A stretch of 64,000 nt of DNA from SCTD01 sp963781675. GTDB taxonomy: Bacteria > Actinomycetota > Actinomycetes > Mycobacteriales > SCTD01. The stretch spans positions 682,001 through 746,000 of the forward strand of contig CAWAGF010000001.1 of NCBI GenBank assembly GCA_963781675.1, in the 5' to 3' direction. The notes under the pieces are model-generated. The model was not told where the DNA came from. It made no database searches and worked only from the letters and a program-made list of their open reading frames with translations. Shown one piece after another: positions 53,780-63,471 of this stretch. A program made the position numbers and the translations under genes. How positions within the stretch are numbered: position 1 is the stretch's first letter; every line of letters starts with the position of its first letter.

Positions 53780-54001
53780 TTCCCTGCGAAGCGGTACGGC
53801 TGGGGGTGGGGGCCGCCTCGCGTCTGGGAGGGCTGGGCCGTCCTCGCGGCGTGGACGGCAGTCCCCCTCGGTCCCGTCTTCCTCCTGCCCGAGCAGCCAG
53901 CGGTCTGGGTGGTCGGCATGGTCATCGGCACCGTGCTGCTGTGGACCTGCGGCAAGAAGGGCGAGCCGCTCGACGGCTGGCGGTGGGGCGACCGGCGGTA
54001 G
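53780..54001 (+). CDS. small membrane protein without a visible start
   Basis: A 73-residue frame: FPAKRYGWGWGPPRVWEGW, a hydrophobic helix (AVLAAWTAVPLGPVFLL), a second helix (AVWVVGMVIGTVLLWTCG) and the end KKGEPLDGWRWGDRR. The two-helix, Trp/Gly-rich pattern looks like a real actinobacterial small membrane protein. No ATG/GTG/TTG stands in frame just upstream, although AGGGGGAG at about 53756 could be its ribosome site. Probably an indel near 53770 hides the start. Confidence 0.45.
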   Translation, partial: FPAKRYGWGWGPPRVWEGWAVLAAWTAVPLGPVFLLPEQPAVWVVGMVIGTVLLWTCGKKGEPLDGWRWGDRR

Positions 54002-54048
54002 GTGATGCTCCCGAGCCGTCGCTGGGGTCCGCCGCCAGGAGGCGCTGC

Positions 54049-54227
54049 GTGCTCGGAGCGGTCGCGCTCGGGTTGCTGAACGCGGTGACCGTCCTCGTGC
54101 TCCCGGTCCTGATCCGCGAAGCCGGTTCCCGTGGGAGTACGTCGTCTCGCCGGTCGTGGTGGCGCTCCTCAACGGCTCGGTCGCCGCGCTCCTGATCCGT
54201 CGGACTCGCCCTCCGCGGACCCCCTGA
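54049..54227 (+). CDS. tiny two-helix membrane protein, one frameshift
   Basis: A GTG at 54049 is preceded by a perfect AGGAGG (54037-54042). The frame gives VLGAVALGLLNAVTVLVLPVL, then shifts near 54125 (one base missing), and continues WEYVVSPVVVALLNGSVAALLIRR to TGA 54225-54227. Length about 59 residues with two membrane helices. Function unknown. Confidence 0.5.
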
Positions 54228-54243
54228 GCGGGCGTACGGCACA

Positions 54244-54798
54244 GTGCTGCGCGTGCAGGTCCTCGGAACCGTCGTGCGCCTCCAGGTGCAGCGGTCGCGC
54301 CTCAAGCCGGCGGGGGAGTACGACCCGTCACCGCTGCTCGAGGTGTCCTCGCTGGAGGTCGGCCCGCGCGGCGTCACCGGGGACGGCCACCTCGACGTGC
54401 ACCACGCCGACCACCCGGACACCCGCAACCGCAAGCAGCGCAACGGGCTGTCGCTGCTGCCCCGGGCGCACTACGACCGGATGCGGGCGCGCTTCGGGCC
54501 GCACCTGGTGGACGGCATCGCGGGCGAGAGCCTGCTGCTCGACACCGACGGCCCGTGGGAGTCGCCGCTGGGCGACCTGCTGCTCGAGACCGTCGACGGC
54601 GCGCCGCTCGCGCTGCGACAGGTCATCGCGGCGCCGCCCTGCGAGGAGTTCACCCGCTTCTGCCTGCGCAGCGACGAGGGGGTCGAGCAAGCGCTCGAGG
54701 AGCTGAGCCACGGGATGCGCGGGTTCTACGCCGCGGTGGAGGGCAGCGGCCGGGTCGAGGCGGGCTGCCGGCTGCTCCTGAGCGGGCACGGCGCCTGA
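54244..54798 (+). CDS. MOSC-domain-like protein
   Basis: 184 residues. LEVGPRGVTGDGHLDVHHADHPDTRN, GIAGESLLLDTDGPWESPLGDLLLET and APPCEEFTRFCLRSDEG resemble the MOSC fold with its conserved Cys (here CEEF) and GxxGEN-like turn (GIAGES). MOSC proteins handle sulfur or N-hydroxylated substrates, often with molybdenum cofactor. Motifs are divergent, so the assignment is tentative. Start GTG 54244. Confidence 0.65.
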   Translation: MLRVQVLGTVVRLQVQRSRLKPAGEYDPSPLLEVSSLEVGPRGVTGDGHLDVHHADHPDTRNRKQRNGLSLLPRAHYDRMRARFGPHLVDGIAGESLLLDTDGPWESPLGDLLLETVDGAPLALRQVIAAPPCEEFTRFCLRSDEGVEQALEELSHGMRGFYAAVEGSGRVEAGCRLLLSGHGA

Positions 54799-54875
54799 CG
54801 GCGGGCCTCCCGGGGAGGCCGCGGCCCCGAGGCTAGGCTCGCCGCGACCCCGACCGATCCAGCAGCAGGAGAACC

Positions 54876-56160
54876 GTGCCCTCCATCGAGGCCGTCGGCG
54901 CCCGCGAGATCCTCGACTCGCGCGGCAACCCCACCGTCGAGGTCGAGGTGGCCCTCGACGACGGGACGCTCTCGCGGGCGGCGGTGCCGAGCGGTGCCAG
55001 CACCGGGGCCTACGAGGCGGTCGAGCTGCGCGACGGCGGCGACCGCTACGGCGGCAAGGGCGTCCAGGGCGCCGTCAACGCGGTGCTCGACGTCATCGGC
55101 CAGGAGCTGCTGGGCATCGAGGCGACCGAGCAGCGGATCGTCGACCAGGTGCTGCTCGACCTCGACGGCACCGACGACAAGGGCCGGCTCGGCGCGAACG
55201 CCATCCTCGGCGTCAGCCTCGCCGTCGCGAAGGCCGCCGCGGACTCGACCGGCCTGCCGCTGTTCCGCTACGTCGGCGGCCCGAACGCCCACCTGCTGCC
55301 GGTCCCGATGCTCAACATCCTCAACGGCGGCGCGCACGCGGACACCAACGTCGACGTGCAGGAGTTCATGATCGCGCCGATCGGCGCGGCGACGTTCTCC
55401 GAGGCCCTGCGCTGGGGCGCGGAGACCTACCACGTGCTCAAGACGGTGCTGAAGGGCCGCGGCCTCGCGACCGGCGTCGGCGACGAGGGCGGCTACGCCC
55501 CCGACCTGCCGAGCAACCGCGACGCGCTCGACCTCATCCTCGAGGCCATCACGCAGGCCGGCTTCACCCCCGGGCGCGACATCGCCCTGGCGCTGGACGT
55601 CGCGGCCACGGAGTTCCACACCGCCGGCGAGGGCTACCGCTTCGAGGGCGGCACCAAGACCGCGGACGCAGATGGCGACCTACTACGAGGAGCTCGTCGG
55701 GGCGTACCCGATGGTCTCCATCGAGGACCCGCTCGACGAGAGCGACTGGGACGGCTGGCAGGCGCTGACCACGCGGCTCGGCAGCCGCGTGCAGCTGGTC
55801 GGCGACGACCTGTTCGTCACGAACCCCACCCGCCTGCAGGACGGCATCCACCGCGGCTGCGCGAACGCCCTGCTGGTCAAGGTGAACCAGATCGGCACGC
55901 TCACCGAGACGCTCGACGCCGTCGACCTCGCTCACCGCAGCGGCTACCGCTCGATGATGAGCCACCGGTCCGGTGAGACCGAGGACACCACGATCGCCGA
56001 TCTCGCGGTCGCCACGAACTGCGGCCAGATCAAGACCGGTGCGCCGGCCCGGTCGGAGCGCGTCGCGAAGTACAACCAGCTGCTCCGCATCGAGGAGGAG
56101 CTCGACGACGCCGCCCGCTACGCCGGGGTGACGGCCTTCCCGCGGTTCGCCCAGGCATGA
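54876..56160 (+). CDS. eno: enolase, one frameshift
   Basis: Glycolytic 2-phosphoglycerate dehydratase, about 427 residues. It has AREILDSRGNPTVEVEV, VPSGASTGAYEAVELRDG, LGANAILGVSLAVAKA, the Mg and acid-base residues in VGDEGGYAPDLPSN, IEDPLDESDWDGW, LLVKVNQIGTLTE and SHRSGETEDTTIADLAV. The frame breaks at about 55668, where GGACGCAGATGG has one extra base (GGACGAGATGG expected). GTG start with GCAGGAG upstream. ATGA overlap with divIC. Confidence 0.97.
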
Positions 56161-56678
56161 GCACCCCCCGCCGGCCGAGCGCGGGCCGTCGGCCTGCCCG
56201 GCCGGCGGCGCGCACGACCACGCGCACGACCACGCGCACCCCTGCGGCCGCGCCGCCGAAGGTCGCCGGCCGGCCGCCGCGCACCGCCCCCGCGCCGCGC
56301 AGGGGGCTGCTGACGCCACGGGCCGCCGTCCTCGCGCTGGTCGCCGCCGGTCTGCTCGCCAGCGCCGCGCTGCCGATGCGGGAGTACCTCCACCAGCGCG
56401 GCGAGATCGCGGCGCTGGAGTCCGCGCAGGCTGCCCAGCGCGACCGGGTCGCCGGCCTCGAGGCCGAGAAGGAGCGCCTGCAGGACCCGGCCTACGTCGC
56501 CGCCGAGGCGCGCCGCCGGCTGCACTTCGTGCTGCCCGGCGAGACGGCCTACGTCGTGCTCGCGCCCGAGGAGGGCCTCGCCGAGGACGAGAAGGCCAAG
56601 GGGCCCGAGGCGCCCTGGTACTCGCAGGTCTGGGGCAGCGTCGAGGAGGCCGACCGCCCCGCACCGCCCAAGCGGTGA
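56157..56678 (+). CDS. divIC: septum formation initiator (FtsB/DivIC) protein
   Basis: A 173-residue divisome protein. The basic Pro/Ala/Thr N-terminus of about 50 residues includes a TTTRTTTRT repeat. One membrane helix (about 53-72, AAVLALVAAGLLASAALPM) is followed by the coiled coil EYLHQRGEIAALESAQAAQRDRVAGLEAEKERLQDP and the conserved AAEARRRLHFVLPGETAYVVL. The eno-divIC-DUF501-ppx order is characteristic of actinobacteria. It overlaps both neighbours by 4 bp. Confidence 0.93.
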   Translation: MSTPRRPSAGRRPARPAARTTTRTTTRTPAAAPPKVAGRPPRTAPAPRRGLLTPRAAVLALVAAGLLASAALPMREYLHQRGEIAALESAQAAQRDRVAGLEAEKERLQDPAYVAAEARRRLHFVLPGETAYVVLAPEEGLAEDEKAKGPEAPWYSQVWGSVEEADRPAPPKR

Positions 56679-57202
56679 CCGCGCCCGACCCGCGCGACGT
56701 CACCGCGGTCGGGCTGCAGCTCGGCCGTACGCCGCGCGCCATGACCGGCGTAGCGCACCGCTGCCCGTGCGCGCTGCCCGACGTCGTCGAGACCAAGCCC
56801 CGCCTCGAGGACGGCACGCCGTTCCCGACCGTCTACTACCTGACCTGCCCGCGGCTGGCCTCGGCGATCGGCACGCTCGAGGCCGACGGGCTCATGAAGG
56901 AGCAGACCGCGCGGCTCGCGGAGGACCCCGAGCTGCGGGAGCGGTACGAAGCGGCGGCGGCGGACTACGTCGCGCGGCGTGACCGGCTCGAGGTGCTGCA
57001 GGACGTGCCCGCCCAGGGCGGGATGCCGCACCGGGTGAAGTGCCTGCACGTGCTGGTCGCGCACAGCCTGGCCGTCGGGCCGGGCGTCAACCCGTTCGGC
57101 GACGAGGCGCTCGAGAAGCTGCCGGACTGGTGGGCGAAGGGCCCGTGCGTCGACCCGGACGACCCGGAGGCCCGGCCCGGCAAGAAGACGCGCTCGTCGT
57201 GA
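56675..57202 (+). CDS. DUF501 family protein
   Basis: A 175-residue cytoplasmic protein of unknown function: VTAVGLQLGRTPRAMTGVAHRCPCALPDVVET, PFPTVYYLTCPRLASAIGTLEADGLM, GGMPHRVKCLHVLVAHSLAVGPGVNPFGDEAL. Conserved Cys (CPCALP, TCP) and HRVKCLH suggest a metal site. Always found between divIC and ppx in actinobacteria; GTGA overlaps on both sides. Confidence 0.93.
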   Translation: MTAPDPRDVTAVGLQLGRTPRAMTGVAHRCPCALPDVVETKPRLEDGTPFPTVYYLTCPRLASAIGTLEADGLMKEQTARLAEDPELRERYEAAAADYVARRDRLEVLQDVPAQGGMPHRVKCLHVLVAHSLAVGPGVNPFGDEALEKLPDWWAKGPCVDPDDPEARPGKKTRSS

Positions 57203-58107
57203 GGGTGGCTGCTGTCGACTGCGGCACCAACTCGATCCGCCTGCTGGTGGCCGACGTCGAGGGCCGCCGCAAGGCCGACGTGCACCGCGAGATGCGTGTC
57301 GTACGGCTCGGTCAGGGCGTCGACCGCACCGGCGAGCTGGCGGCCGAGGCGATCGAGCGGACCCGGGTAGCCCTCGTCGACTACGCCGCCACCTGCCGCG
57401 AGCTCGGCGTCGAGCGGACCCGCATGGTCGCCACAAGCGCGTCCCGGGATGCCCGCAACCGCACCGACTTCGAGGCCATGGTGCAGGACGTCCTCGGCGT
57501 CGCGCCGGAGGTCATCAGCGGTGACGAGGAGGCCGCGCTGTCCTTCGACGGCGCCACCCGCGGGCTCGACCCGGCCGACGGGCCGTTCCTCGTCATGGAC
57601 ATCGGCGGCGGGTCCACCGAGCTGGTGCTCGGCACGACCGAGGTCGAGGCCGCGCGCTCCGTGGACGTCGGCTGCGTGCGGCTGACCGAGCGGCACCTGG
57701 CCGGCGACCCGCCCACGGCCGACCAGGTGGCCGCTGCGGAGGCGGACGTCGACGCCGCGCTGGCGCTCGTGCGCGAGGTCGTGCCGGTCGAGCGGGCCCG
57801 CACCGCTGTCGGCCTCGCCGGCTCGGTCACCACCGTCGCCGCGCTCGCCCTCGGGCTGGAGGCGTACGACAGCGACCGCATCCACCTCTCGCGCGTGCCG
57901 GCCGCCGACGTGCGCGCCGTGACCGACCTGCTGCTCGCCATGACGCGGGCCGACCGCGCCGCCCTGCCCGTCATGCATCCCGGCCGCGTCGACGTCATCG
58001 GCGCCGGGGCCCTCGTGCTGGCCACCCTCGTCGACCGCCTCGGCCTGCCCGAGGTCCTGGTCAGCGAGTCCGACATCCTCGACGGCATCGCCTGGAGCAT
58101 CCCTTGA
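57199..58107 (+). CDS. ppx: Ppx/GppA exopolyphosphatase-type phosphatase
   Basis: 302 residues of the sugar-kinase/Hsp70 fold: VAAVDCGTNSIRLLVADV (phosphate loop 1), MVATSASRDARNR, LVMDIGGGSTELVLG (loop 2), VDVGCVRLTERHL and AVGLAGSVTTVAAL. This is the short actinobacterial form lacking the HD-like C-terminal domain. It may act on polyphosphate or pppGpp; in mycobacteria the short homologues differ in substrate. GTG start overlaps DUF501; TTGA overlap with the cupin gene. Confidence 0.92.
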   Translation: MRVAAVDCGTNSIRLLVADVEGRRKADVHREMRVVRLGQGVDRTGELAAEAIERTRVALVDYAATCRELGVERTRMVATSASRDARNRTDFEAMVQDVLGVAPEVISGDEEAALSFDGATRGLDPADGPFLVMDIGGGSTELVLGTTEVEAARSVDVGCVRLTERHLAGDPPTADQVAAAEADVDAALALVREVVPVERARTAVGLAGSVTTVAALALGLEAYDSDRIHLSRVPAADVRAVTDLLLAMTRADRAALPVMHPGRVDVIGAGALVLATLVDRLGLPEVLVSESDILDGIAWSIP

Positions 58108-58490
58108 GCAAGCAGGACTGGGTCACCACCGCACCGCGCACGGAGAAGCCGTGGGGGCACGAGTCGCTGTTCGCGCTCGTCGACGGCAAGTACTGCGGCA
58201 AGGCCATCCACGTGACGCAGGGCCATGCGCTGTCGCTGCAGTACCACGAGCAGAAGGAGGAGACGATCTCCGTCTACTCCGGCCGGCTGAAGGTCGAGGT
58301 CGGCGAGCACGAGTCCTCGCTGGAGGAGTTCGAGCTGGCCCCGGGGGAGTCGATCCACCTGCGCCCCGGCACGCGGCACCGCGTCACGGCACTGGTCGAC
58401 ACGGTCATGCTCGAGGCCTCCACCACCCAGCTCGGCGACGTCGTGCGGCTCGAGGACAGGTACGGGCGCGAGGGCACCTCGGCTCCGTGA
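58104..58490 (+). CDS. cupin-fold protein (mannose-6-phosphate isomerase-like)
   Basis: 128 residues, a single cupin: EKPWGHESLFALVDGKYCGKAIHVTQGHALSLQYHEQKEETISVYSGRL, and the second motif APGESIHLRPGTRHRVTAL. His and Glu metal ligands are in place. It resembles the C-terminal cupin of type II phosphomannose isomerases/GDP-mannose pyrophosphorylases. TTG start overlaps the ppx stop. Confidence 0.87.
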   Translation: MSKQDWVTTAPRTEKPWGHESLFALVDGKYCGKAIHVTQGHALSLQYHEQKEETISVYSGRLKVEVGEHESSLEEFELAPGESIHLRPGTRHRVTALVDTVMLEASTTQLGDVVRLEDRYGREGTSAP

Positions 58491-58500
58491 GGCGGTCCCC

Positions 58501-59283
58501 GTGATCCCGCCCGGCTCGGGGCACCCGCGGGACCGGGCGACCGCGCAGACGCCGGTCGCCCGCACGACGGCGCAGGTCGCGGAGCTGGCGCGAACCGCCT
58601 CCTCCGTCGACGACGTCGATGCCCGCTCGTCGGTCTGCCGTGCCTGCCCGCGGCTGGTCGCCTGGCGCGAGGAGGTCGCCGTCACCAAGCGGGCGTCCTT
58701 CGCCGGCGAGGAGTACTGGGGCCGGCCGATCACGGGCTGGGGACCGGTCGACGCGCGCATCGCCGTCGTGGGGCTCGCGCCCGCCGCGCACGGCGGCAAC
58801 CGCACCGGGCGCATCTTCACCGGTGACCGCAGCGGCGACTGGCTGTTCGCCTCGCTGCACCGGGTGGGCCTGGCCACCTCGTCGACCTCGACGAGCGCGG
58901 ACGACGAGCAGTCGCTGGTGGACGTGCGGATCACGCTCCCGGTCCGCTGCGCCCCGCCGGCCAACAAGCCGACGCCCGCGGAGCGGGACGCCTGCGCGCC
59001 GTGGCTGTCGGCCGAGTGGCGCTTCCTGCAGCCGACGGTGCGCGCGGTCGTGGTGCTCGGCGGCTACGGGTGGGCGGCGCTGTGGCCGACCCTGCGCGGG
59101 GCGGGGGAGGACGTGCCGTCACCGGTCCCGAAGTTCGGCCACGGCGCGGAGGTCGCGCTCCCGAGCGGCCTGACGGTGCTCGGCTGCTTCCACGTCAGCC
59201 AGCAGAACACCTTCACCGGCCGGCTCACCGAGCCGATGCTCGACGCCGTCCTCCGCCGGGCCCAGGAGCTCGCCGAGCGGTAG
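58501..59283 (+). CDS. family 5 uracil-DNA glycosylase (UdgB)
   Basis: 260 residues. Fe-S ligand Cys pair SSVCRACPRLVAWREEV, motif A VVGLAPAAHGGNRTGRIFTGDRSGDWL (no catalytic Asn/Asp in the loop, usual for family 5), VRCAPPANKPTPAERDACAPWL with the remaining Cys, and motif B GCFHVSQQNTFTGRLTEPM. Removes uracil and other deaminated bases from DNA. GTG start 10 bp after the cupin gene. Confidence 0.92.
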   Translation: MIPPGSGHPRDRATAQTPVARTTAQVAELARTASSVDDVDARSSVCRACPRLVAWREEVAVTKRASFAGEEYWGRPITGWGPVDARIAVVGLAPAAHGGNRTGRIFTGDRSGDWLFASLHRVGLATSSTSTSADDEQSLVDVRITLPVRCAPPANKPTPAERDACAPWLSAEWRFLQPTVRAVVVLGGYGWAALWPTLRGAGEDVPSPVPKFGHGAEVALPSGLTVLGCFHVSQQNTFTGRLTEPMLDAVLRRAQELAER

Positions 59284-59608
59284 GTCCCGGCCCACGGCGG
59301 TGACGTCGACGTCCAGAAGACCCCGCTTGAGGGGCCGAACGGGTGAATCTTCCGGGATTCCTGGGGCAGTTGCGGTCTTTGACCGGTTCGTCCCCTAGCC
59401 AGGGGCAGAGGACTAGTCATATCTTCCACCGCAGTAGGCCGGATGGAGCAGCCGGCGGCGGCAGGTGGAGGAGGCGACATGCGCGGCAATCAAGTGCGGC
59501 AATCTTGACGCAGCACAGCACGGCCGATCCGCCAGGGGTCAGGGACTGGAAGCGTCGCGTACGCCGCCGGCCCCGGCCCCTGGGGTCGTCCTGGGGCCGC
59601 TGCGTCTC
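59284..59608. other. hairpin-rich intergenic region between convergent genes
   Basis: This 325-bp gap holds a run of short inverted repeats: CCCC/GGGG near 59321-59334, GAATC/GATTC (59345-59360), CGGTC/GACCG (59373-59385), CCCCT/AGGGG (59392-59405), GACTAGTC (59411-59418) and GCCGG/CCGGC (59438-59456). After them a strong GGAGGAGG (59467-59474) precedes an ATG at 59479 with only a 9-residue frame (MRGNQVRQS). It also holds a near-duplicate GCGGCAATC. It could be a structured RNA, an array of regulator sites, or a leader. No family is recognised. Confidence 0.4.
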
Positions 59609-62088
59609 CTAGACCCGCGCCTCGACCTCGCGGCCGCGCAGCCAGGCGGCGACCTCCAGCGCCGGCATCGGCCTGGCGTGCAGGTAGCCCTGCACCTCGT
59701 CGACGCCGAGCGCCCGCAGGATCCCCTGCTGGTCCTCCTGCTCGACGCCCTCGGCCACGACCCGCATGCCGAGCGTGTGCGCGATGTCGACGACGGCGCG
59801 TACGACGGCGCGGTCGGCCGGGTCGCGGGACAGGCCGTCGACGAAGCCCTTGTCGATCTTGACCTCGTCGACGGGTAGGCCCTTGAGGTAGGTCAGCGAG
59901 GAGTAGCCGGTCCCGAAGTCGTCGACCGACAGCTTCACACCGAGCTCGCGCAGCTCGCCCATCCGGACAGCGCCAGCTGCGGGTCGGACACGACCACGCC
60001 CTCGGTCAGCTCCAGCGTCAGCAGGTCGGCCGGCGACGCCGGTCGGCGCGCAGGATGGCCGCGACCTCGGTGACGAAGGCGGGGTCGAGCACCGTGTCGG
60101 CGCTGACGTTCACGGCGACGCCGACGCCGGCGCTGCCGCGGCGCTGCCAGCCCCTGCACGCGGTCAGGCTCTGGCGCAGCATCGTGGCGGTGAGCGGGCC
60201 CATCAGGCCGGAGGCCTCGGCCAGCGGGACGAACTCGTCCGGGCTGATGGCGCCGAGCGCCGGGTGCGTCCAGCGGGCCAGCGCCTCGACGCCGCTCGGA
60301 CGGCCGCCGGCGCGTCTCGACCTTGGGCTGGAAGGCCACGCCGATCGCTCCGCTGGAGAGCGGCCTCCCGCAGGGCCGTCACGACGGCGAGCCGCCGCTG
60401 CCCCTGCACCTCGTACGCCGGCTCCCACAGCACGGGGCCGCCGTGGGCGTGCCGCGCGCTGTACATGGCGGTCTCCGCGCGGCGGACAGCGTGGCGGCGT
60501 CGTCGCCGTGCTCGGGGCCGCGCACCACGCCGACGGACAGGCGGACGTGCGTGCCGACGGGCCGATCTGCGCGGTGCCCTCGACCTGCGAGCGCAGGCCC
60601 GAGGCCGAACATCTCGGCGTCGCCCCCGGCGCCGTCGGCGGGCACGGCCACGGCGAAGCGGCCGCCGCCGATGCGGCCGACGAGCGCGTCCGGGCTGGAC
60701 AGCGCGCAGCCGCCGGGTGACCTCGAGCAGCAGCTCGTCGCCGACCTGGTGGCCGAGCGTGTCGTTGACCTCGCGGAAGGAGTCGACGGCGACGGCGGCC
60801 AGCAACGACGCCGCGCGGGGTGCTGCGCCAGCAGGCGCCTCAAGGCGGTGGGTGGTCTCCGCGCAGGTTGTGCAGGCCGGTCAGGGTGTCGGTGGTGGCG
60901 GCGCGCTCGAGGTCGGCGTGCAGCCGGCCGCGCTCGAGGGCCGTGGACAGCTCCGCGCCGACCGTCTCGAGCAGGCGGAGGTCGCCCATGTCGAAGCCGC
61001 GGGCGGCGCCCGAGCCGCTCGCGTGGCGGTGAGGATGCCGAGCAGCCCGGCCGGCGCCGAGCAGCGGCGTCGCCATGGTGTCGCTCGTCGCCGCGCTGGC
61101 CGGCTGTCGCAGCGCCGCGGTGCGGGTCGCGGCCACCTGGCGCGACAGGTGGCGGACGCCGTCCTGGACCGCTCGGGGGCCTGGCCCTCCGCGACGATGC
61201 AGCGTGCTCCCAGCGGTCCCCGCAGCGGACGGCCAGGTCGAGCCGCTGGGCGTGCAGCAGCACGCCGCACGCCGCTCGAGCGCGCCGGCGGCCTGCGGGT
61301 CGTCGAGGTCGAGCGGGCCGAGGTCCTTGACGAAGTCGTACAGCTTCTCGGTGGCGTGCTGCTGGGCCACGGCGCGCCGGTGCGCGCGGTAGGCGACAGC
61401 CGAGGCCGCCGGCGAGCGCCGAGCATGATCAGCGCCGGTCAGCGGCTCCGCGCGCACGGCGGCTGACGCGCGACGATCGCGATGGCCGGTGAACAGCAGC
61501 GTGACGGGGGCCGGGCGAGCGACGGCGCCGAGGGCCTGGCGCACGTGGACCGGCAGCCCAGCAGGCGCCAGATGGCGGCGAGCACCAGCGAGCCGCACGA
61601 GGTCGCCCACGAGCAGGCCGACGTACAGCGCGAGCCACAGACGCGGGTCCGGCTCGCCGTCGGGCACCAGGCTGACGGCGAAGCGCGGCAGCGCCGACCT
61701 CGAAGGCGGCGGCGGCCAGGTTGTAGAGCGCCTTGCTGGGCGCCTGCCGGCGCGTGGCACGACGCAGCCGAGCGGCGGCCACGAGCGCGCACGGCGAGGT
61801 GCACGAGCGGGCGCGACGACCAGGACGCCGAGCGCGAGCGGCAGCTGGGCGAGGGTGATGCTGTGCGCCTCGCGGCGGACCTCGAAGTCGAGCGTGACCA
61901 GGTGCGCGCGACGTAGCGCGGCGAGCAGCACGCGGCGACGAGCGGCGCGCGGGCAGCCGGCGCTGTCGGCGGCGGCTCGCCGGCCGGCAGCACGAGCAGC
62001 GAGGCCGAGACGAGCAGGAGCGCTGCGGACAGCGCCAGCCGCGAGGGCGCTGCGGCCGCGCGCTCGGACCCTCCTCGACGGCGCTCAT
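59609..62088 (-). CDS. membrane GAF-GGDEF-EAL protein, heavily frameshifted
   Basis: Pieces in several frames assemble into one protein of about 825 residues. N-terminal membrane helices come first (ATG 62088, MSAVEEGPSARPQ; KALYNLAAAAFEVGAAA and LALYVGLLVGDLVRL), then a GAF region (EKLYDFVKDLGPLDLDDP). A GGDEF-like domain follows (DSFREVNDTLGHQVGDELL; signature IGGGRF instead of GGDEF, so probably not a cyclase). Last is an EAL domain (VEALARWTHPALGAISPDEFVPLAE, VNVSADTVLDP, SVDDFGTGYSSLTYLKGLPVDEVKIDKGFV, VVAEGVEQ). EAL residues look intact, so c-di-GMP hydrolysis is plausible. At least ten frame changes fall between 59960 and 62050. Its start overlaps the MFS stop (ATGA). Confidence 0.8.
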
Positions 62089-63312
62089 CCTGCCGTCCTT
62101 CGGCGCAAGATCGTTCGACCTTGAGGGAGGGGGGACAGAACGGGCACGACGAGCAGGCAGAGCGCGGCGAGGACGGCGATCGGCACCCGCGGCTCGGTGA
62201 CCTCCGCGAGCGCGCCGGCGGCGAGCAGCACCACGCCCTGGACGACCATCAGCAGCGTCGCGGCGAAGCCGAAGGCCCGCCCGCGCAGGTGCGCCGGCAC
62301 CTCCTGCACGAAGGCGGAGTTCGCGACGAGCTGCAGGGCGTTGCCCATGCCGGCGACGACCCACAGGCCGACGATGACCGGCGATGGTGTCGACGAAGGG
62401 GGTCGCCAGCAGCGGCACGCAGGTCAGGGCGACCAGCCCGGGGAACAGCGACTCGCGCCGCGCGGTCGGGACGCGCAGCAGCAGGCACGAGCCGACGAGG
62501 AAGCCGACCGGTGCGGCGGCGGTGAGGACCCGGCCGCGAGCGGCCCGCCGCCCTGCTCGTCCGCGATCGCGACGGCCAGCCCCTCGGCCGCGATGACCGA
62601 GGCGGCGGTCAGCAGGCCCCAGGCGAGCAGGCCGCGCAGGCGGCGGCTGCTCCAGACCAGCCGCGCGCCCGCGACGGCCTCCCGCACGGCGGACTCCGGC
62701 GGACCGGGCGCGGGGGCGACGCGGTGCTCGCGGACCAGGGCCACCAGCAGAAGGGCTGACACCGCGAAGGTGCCGGCGTCCACGAGCAGCGCGCCGCCGA
62801 CGCCGACCAGCCCGACCAGCGCGCCGCCGAGGACGAAGCCGACGACCTGGGCGGCCTGGCCGACAGCGTTGTTCAGCGCGCTCGCGACGACGTACGCGCT
62901 CGCCCTCGAGCACGTCGGCCAGCAGGGCGCTGCGGGCGGCCTCCGCCGGCGGCGCGAGCAGCCCGACGCCGATGAGCACCGCGAAGACGACCCACAGCGG
63001 CGTCCCCGGAACGGCGAGCGAGGCGACCAGCGCCATCCGCAGCAGGTCGCACAGCACCATGAGCCGGCGGCGCGGGTAGCGGTCCGGCAGCGCGGAGAGC
63101 AGCGGCCCGCCGGCCAGCCAGGTGAGGTAGGAGCAGGCGTAGGTGGCCGACGCGGCGAAGGCCGAGCCGGACCGCTCGAGGACCAGCAGGGCGACGGCGA
63201 TGCGGGCGACCTGGTCGCCGACGCCGCTCAGCCCGTCCGAGACGAGCAGCCCGCGGAACTCCCGGCTGCCGAGCACGTCGCGGTAGCGCACGCGCTCCGC
63301 CCCGGTGATCAC
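62085..63312 (-). CDS. MFS transporter, several frameshifts
   Basis: About 405 residues of a 10-12 helix transporter. From GTG 63312: YRDVLGSREFRGLLVSDGLSGVGDQVARIAVALLVLERSGSAFAAS, then ALPDRYPRRRLMVLCDLLRMALVA (loop 2-3 motif). After breaks near 62900, 62530 and 62385 come DAGTFAVSALLLVALVREH, PVGFLVGSCLLLRVPTARRE and MGNALQLVANSAFVQEVPAHLRGRAFG. Same broad group as the transporter at 1513. Substrate unknown. Co-translated with the GGDEF-EAL gene by a 4-bp overlap. Confidence 0.82.
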
Positions 63313-63391
63313 GGCAGCAGTGTGACGGAAGTGACCCCTGAGGACCAGCAGGACGACGGAACCGGTTGCCCGGACCGTTGTGGACAGGTCC

Positions 63392-63456
63392 CGGAGGTGT
63401 CGCACCTCCGCCGCGGCCGGAACATCGGCCGCGTGGATCTGCGCCCGCCGTACAGT
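63392..63456 (+). promoter_or_regulatory. two tandem hairpins and -10 element before tRNA-Leu(UAA)
   Basis: Two perfect 8-bp inverted repeats stand side by side: CGGAGGTG/CACCTCCG (63392-63410, 3-nt loop) and CGCGGCCG/CGGCCGCG (63412-63433, 6-nt loop). TACAGT (63451-63456) lies 15 nt before the tRNA 5' end and could be its -10. The second repeat then sits at the -35 position. Confidence 0.5.
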
Positions 63457-63471
63457 GCGTGACAGGCCCTC

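Noticed and set aside
59465..59878. Longer plus-strand frame through the hairpin-rich gap (VEEATCAAIKCGNL...)
   Set aside because: Most of it is antisense to the EAL domain and turns Arg/Gln/Gly-rich. Only the first 45 codons lie in the gap.
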